The notes under the pieces were generated by a model that did no database searches, was not told where the DNA came from, and was given only the letters and a program-made list of their open reading frames with translations. Of a DNA stretch of 7,368 nucleotides, positions 4,571-7,368 are shown in pieces; positions within the stretch are counted from its first letter, which is position 1; each line of letters opens with the position of its first letter. A program made the position numbers and the translations under genes. The stretch is from an uncultured Oscillospiraceae bacterium (GTDB lineage: Bacteria > Bacillota > Clostridia > Oscillospirales > Acutalibacteraceae), in the NCBI GenBank assembly GCA_900552265.1, contig URZE01000014.1:1-7368 (forward strand). Direction: 5' to 3'.

Positions 4571-6355
4571 TCAAGAATATTTTTTTGCTTGTAAAGAATA
4601 CATTTTAAAATATTCATTCTTATTTTTCATTAAATCTGAATGGGATCCACTTTCGCATATTTTACCGTCTTTTAGCAAAATAACATTATCTGCTAGTTTC
4701 GGTGTAGACATTCGATGTGATATTATAATAACCGCCTTAGTTTTATTGAACTTAGATAAAGCATTAAAAATTTCATCTTCTGCAGTTGGATCAACAGAAG
4801 CGGTAGGTTCATCCATCACAAGAACAGGTTTATCCGCATAGAAACCACGTGTTATTGCTAACCTCTGCCATTGACCTAATGATGGCTCCACGCCATCATC
4901 ATAAAACTCTTTACTCAAATTGGTGTTATATCCGTTTTCATACTTTCTTATAAATTTATCAACACCTACCTCCTTTGATGTTTGCATTATTTTATCCATG
5001 TCATTTAATTTATCTATATTACCAAAACCTATACATTTTTTTACATCGACTGAAAAATTTATGTAATCTTGAAATACAACACCAAAAATCTTGTAATATG
5101 CGCTAATATCATAGTGCTGTATATCTATTCCGTTAAGTAAAATTACACCTCTAGAAGGCTTATAAATTCTCAGCAAAAGTTTTATCAAGGTGGATTTACC
5201 ACTGCCATTTTTACCCACCAAACAAATCTTTTGTCCTGTGGAAAATGTTAAATTGATATTTTGTAGGCAAAATGATTGACTGTTTGGATATTTGAAATAA
5301 ACATTTTTGAATTCAAAGGTATATGGAAGTTCATTTGGTAGTGTAGCAGACAAATTAGAAGGTTCCTCATCAAGATTTAAAAATTCAAACAAGAAGTCTA
5401 AAAATAGCATACTGCGATGGCTAGATGCGAATAGATCAATTGTGGAAATTATGCCAAATATCAACGATATAGTCGCATTATTAAATAAAACAAATTGCGA
5501 AACCGAAATGTCTTCACTAATGACAGAAAGCACCATCCAAATTTCAAATGCGGCTATAGTAAACAGTATTAAAAGTGAGGAACAAACAACCGAAACAATA
5601 GTCTTGACTAATATCGCTTGCTTACCTTTCATAAACTTTTGAAACAAAAGATTTTTTGATTTTTTTAAAAGTGAAAAAAGTCGATATACTCTAACTTCTT
5701 TAGCATACTTTTTTTCTGACGTAAGAGAAAAATGATACCAAATTTGCCTAATTAGCATGGTACTTTTTTTAGAAAAATCATATTCTTTAATCTGTATATA
5801 TGTCTTTAAGTAGTATATTGGAATAGAGATAAATACAAAAATCAGTGGCATACACCAATTAAAAGAAAATAAAATTGCAAAATATCCTGCAACGCTTAAC
5901 ATGGAAGATATTATTCCTAAAAATGAATAAATAATATTGATAGGTTCATAACCTACTTTATCAACTGTATTACGATATAAATCTAAAAAATGCGGGTTAT
6001 CCATTAGTGTGTAAGAAATTTTTTGAGATTTTTCTGAAATAATATTTTCTATGTTGTTTGACAACTTACAACCTAATACATCTGAAAGTGAGTTTTTGAT
6101 ATTGTTAGCGAAAAAATTTAAAGCTGTGCTTACCGTAATAAATAGCACCGTAAGTATCGATTTTTCTAAGCAGTTTTCTACATTTCTTCGCACAAGGATA
6201 TCAACTATTTGAGAGGTAAAAAATACGGTTACTATTGGGCTTATCCCAGAAACAACCATCGCTAGCATTGACATTATTAGAGTCAACGGACTAGCTTTGG
6301 AAACTTGATTCAAGGCAAAAATAAACTTTTTTATATAATTCTTTACTGCCTTCAT
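4571..6355 (-). CDS. ABC transporter, fused permease and ATPase (RiPP exporter)
   Basis: This 594-residue half-transporter should work as a homodimer in the cytoplasmic membrane. Residues 20-315 hold about six membrane segments (near 23-50, 65-85, 143-163, 166-186, 251-280 and 286-310). The ATPase follows with Walker A GKNGSGKST (381-389), Q-loop Q429, signature SLGQW (492-496), Walker B VLVMDE (511-516) and switch H547. The signature is the SLGQW variant common in peptide exporters. There is no N-terminal C39 peptidase, so leader removal needs a separate protease. ATG 6355 is chosen because AAAGGGGGG precedes it closely; a GTG 16 codons earlier (6403) has no good site. Its stop lies 13 bases before the maturase start, in the same operon. 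It probably exports the modified peptide and may also give self-immunity, since no separate immunity gene is obvious. Confidence 0.93.
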   Translation of the reverse strand: MKAVKNYIKKFIFALNQVSKASPLTLIMSMLAMVVSGISPIVTVFFTSQIVDILVRRNVENCLEKSILTVLFITVSTALNFFANNIKNSLSDVLGCKLSNNIENIISEKSQKISYTLMDNPHFLDLYRNTVDKVGYEPINIIYSFLGIISSMLSVAGYFAILFSFNWCMPLIFVFISIPIYYLKTYIQIKEYDFSKKSTMLIRQIWYHFSLTSEKKYAKEVRVYRLFSLLKKSKNLLFQKFMKGKQAILVKTIVSVVCSSLLILFTIAAFEIWMVLSVISEDISVSQFVLFNNATISLIFGIISTIDLFASSHRSMLFLDFLFEFLNLDEEPSNLSATLPNELPYTFEFKNVYFKYPNSQSFCLQNINLTFSTGQKICLVGKNGSGKSTLIKLLLRIYKPSRGVILLNGIDIQHYDISAYYKIFGVVFQDYINFSVDVKKCIGFGNIDKLNDMDKIMQTSKEVGVDKFIRKYENGYNTNLSKEFYDDGVEPSLGQWQRLAITRGFYADKPVLVMDEPTASVDPTAEDEIFNALSKFNKTKAVIIISHRMSTPKLADNVILLKDGKICESGSHSDLMKNKNEYFKMYSLQAKKYS

Positions 6356-6533
6356 TTTAACCCCCCCTTTAATCCTAAAGAGATAATATTGCAAACTGAC
6401 CACCTTTACTACATAAAAACTTGCTTGGTTAAACCTAAATTATCTAAATATCAAAATACATCACATAGTTTTATGCAGCATTTTTCAATACCCATGCAGT
6501 GTGTTATCGAAATTTATTTTACAATACAAAAAA

Positions 6534-6563
6534 ATTATACGCTGTGTGAATCACAAAAAGCAA
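6534..6563 (-). promoter_or_regulatory. Candidate promoter of the RiPP operon with a palindrome in its spacer
   Basis: On the minus strand, TTGCTT (6563-6558), 18 bases and a consensus TATAAT (6539-6534) form a sigma-A-like promoter. Transcription would start near 6527, leaving a leader of about 170 bases before the exporter. The spacer contains TGTGATTCACA (6555-6545), an 11-bp palindrome around one central base that could be an operator. No regulator gene is visible nearby. Confidence 0.55.
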
Positions 6564-6960
6564 CATATATCAACAATAATTTACCAATTTCTACCATATA
6601 TATGGTTTTTTTGAAGCAAATAACTATATTATATAATATTCATATATAATATAAAAATTGTGTTAAATGACTAATTGCGTAGTGTAATACACCAAATAAT
6701 GATTGTCAAAAGATTTTTTAACCCAAATCCGCTATGTGTAAATGCGAAAATATTAACTGCAGGGTTTTGTTTTTTTATTTCTTCCATACTCATGGGGAAA
6801 ATATAGAACAGTATGCACTGAAAACTCTACCATAATTTTGGCAGAACTCGAGAGGTTACTATTCTATAAAAATATTTACGAATCAAATAATTCGTTGTAT
6901 AAATTTAAACATTATATTCCTTTTGCGAGAGTATACACGTTGAGAGTGGTAAAAACGAGA

Positions 6961-7004
6961 AGTCTGCTAATACAAGAAAAACAGCTGCGTGTATTAGCAA
7001 TGAC
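6961..7004. repeat. Perfect 10-bp inverted repeat with extended stem
   Basis: TGCTAATACA (6965-6974) and TGTATTAGCA (6990-6999) are perfect complements around a 15-base spacer containing CAGCTG. AGTC (6961-6964) and GACT (7002-7005 region) extend the stem after a 2-base bulge. On the minus strand the stem is followed by TCTCGTTTTT, a poor but possible termination tract. It could be a weak terminator for the upstream membrane protein gene, an operator or an element end. Confidence 0.5.
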
Positions 7005-7099
7005 TCCACTGCAAAAGTAGAATTATAGTTCTCGCTAAATAAAATGAAATTAAAAATTAAGATGTTAAAACAGAACCTCCATAATTTTTATCAGTTTAT

Positions 7100-7368
7100 T
7101 TAAATTATTTTAGCTATTAAATCGTAAATATAGTTTGAACCTCTCGAAATAAGTATTCCCGTTATAATATTGCTTAGATAGGGGATCCGAGAATTTAACT
7201 CATGATATTTCGGAATATCAATCTCGTATGCAATAGAGATAAATACTCCAAGAATTATACTTAAAAGCATTTCCCAACAGAATTCTCCGTCTACAAAAAA
7301 CTGATTAATATATGTTATTGTGGCCTTAACGGCGATTGCAAAAAGCATTGTTGAAGTTACATTTTCTT
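7100..7368 (-). CDS. Small membrane protein, 5' end outside the window (holin-like?)
   Basis: The frame is open from the right edge to TAA (7100-7102), giving 88 visible residues. An internal ATG at 7348 has no ribosome binding site and the frame stays open upstream of it, so the true start is probably beyond the window. Hydrophobic stretches are seen at MLFAIAVKATITYI, MLLSIILGVFISIAY and YLSNIITGILIS, followed by RGSNYIYDLIAKII. The pattern of short helices ending in a G-x-x-S-R-G-S-N-Y turn recalls small phage-holin-like proteins of Firmicutes, but I cannot name a family. It is on the same strand as the RiPP operon but separated by about 740 bases, so a role in it (for example immunity) is only a possibility. 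Confidence 0.6.
   Translation of the reverse strand, partial: ENVTSTMLFAIAVKATITYINQFFVDGEFCWEMLLSIILGVFISIAYEIDIPKYHELNSRIPYLSNIITGILISRGSNYIYDLIAKII

Larger units (their letters stand above)
6404..7099. other. Long intergenic region upstream of the RiPP operon
   Basis: About 700 AT-rich bases without a convincing gene. It contains the 6534-6563 promoter, an extremely AT-rich block (6600-6660), a strong inverted repeat (6961-7004), and a 40-codon minus-strand frame (6793-6671) that reads MSMEEIKKQNPAVNIF at its start but has no ribosome binding site. A plus-strand frame at 6838-7020 starts at TTG with no ribosome binding site and looks accidental. The region may hold the control elements of the operon or the remains of inserted DNA. 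Confidence 0.4.

Noticed and set aside
4558..4617. N-terminal extension of the maturase by 20 residues
   Set aside because: It would overlap the exporter gene and has no ribosome binding site, whereas ATG 4557 has AAGGAG at ideal spacing.
6838..7020. 60-codon plus-strand frame starting at TTG
   Set aside because: No ribosome binding site, no recognisable motif, and opposite in direction to all real genes. It spans a strong inverted repeat and looks accidental.
1..7368. CRISPR array, tRNA or rRNA genes
   Set aside because: No regularly spaced repeats and no cloverleaf or rRNA sequence were found; the only rRNA-like similarity is the short boxA-like stretch at 475-498.

Overview
The window is AT-rich with Gram-positive ribosome binding sites (GGAGG-type). 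The families present (a TnpX-type large serine recombinase start, a TnpW-like small protein, a Cys-rich RiPP with a SPASM maturase) point to a low-GC Firmicute, most likely a clostridial gut-type bacterium. Every gene I accept is on the minus strand, so the biological order runs from high to low coordinates.

Positions 7368-7100 hold the 3' part of a small membrane protein that enters from the right edge. Positions 7099-6356 are about 740 bases without a convincing gene. They contain a strong inverted repeat (6961-7004) and a good sigma-A-like promoter (6534-6563) whose spacer carries an 11-bp palindrome. That promoter probably drives a RiPP operon: an ABC exporter with fused membrane and ATPase domains (4571-6355), a radical SAM/SPASM peptide maturase (3262-4557), and a 47-residue Cys-rich precursor peptide (3084-3227) with the core C-x-C-x-C-x2-C-x-C. 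The precursor is the central find: it has an ideal ribosome binding site and sits immediately after its maturase. By analogy the system makes a thioether-bridged peptide (sactipeptide or ranthipeptide type), close in style to the clostridial CcpM/Clo7bot systems. The product and its activity are unknown.

A perfect 12-bp stem with a T6 tract (2972-3009) terminates this operon. A second promoter candidate (3048-3076) lies between the precursor and that hairpin, so the two downstream genes may be expressed through an attenuator-like leader. These are a COG3910-type AAA/ABC-like ATPase (2213-2950) and a small cytosolic HExxH zinc metallopeptidase (1519-2190). The exporter has no built-in C39 protease, so the metallopeptidase is a candidate leader peptidase, although degradation or immunity roles are equally open. 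Terminators at 1446-1482 and 1085-1126 close the cargo segment.

Positions 1-1021 look like the recombination end of an integrative or transposable element. They hold a short sigma-70 region-4-like regulator (584-979) whose ribosome binding site overlaps an inverted repeat, a GC-richer conserved-looking patch (about 331-450), a TnpW-like gene (125-298), and the first 18 codons of a large serine recombinase starting at TTG (53). The simplest reading is that a RiPP cluster is carried as cargo beside the recombinase module of a mobile element. The element boundaries are not visible here.
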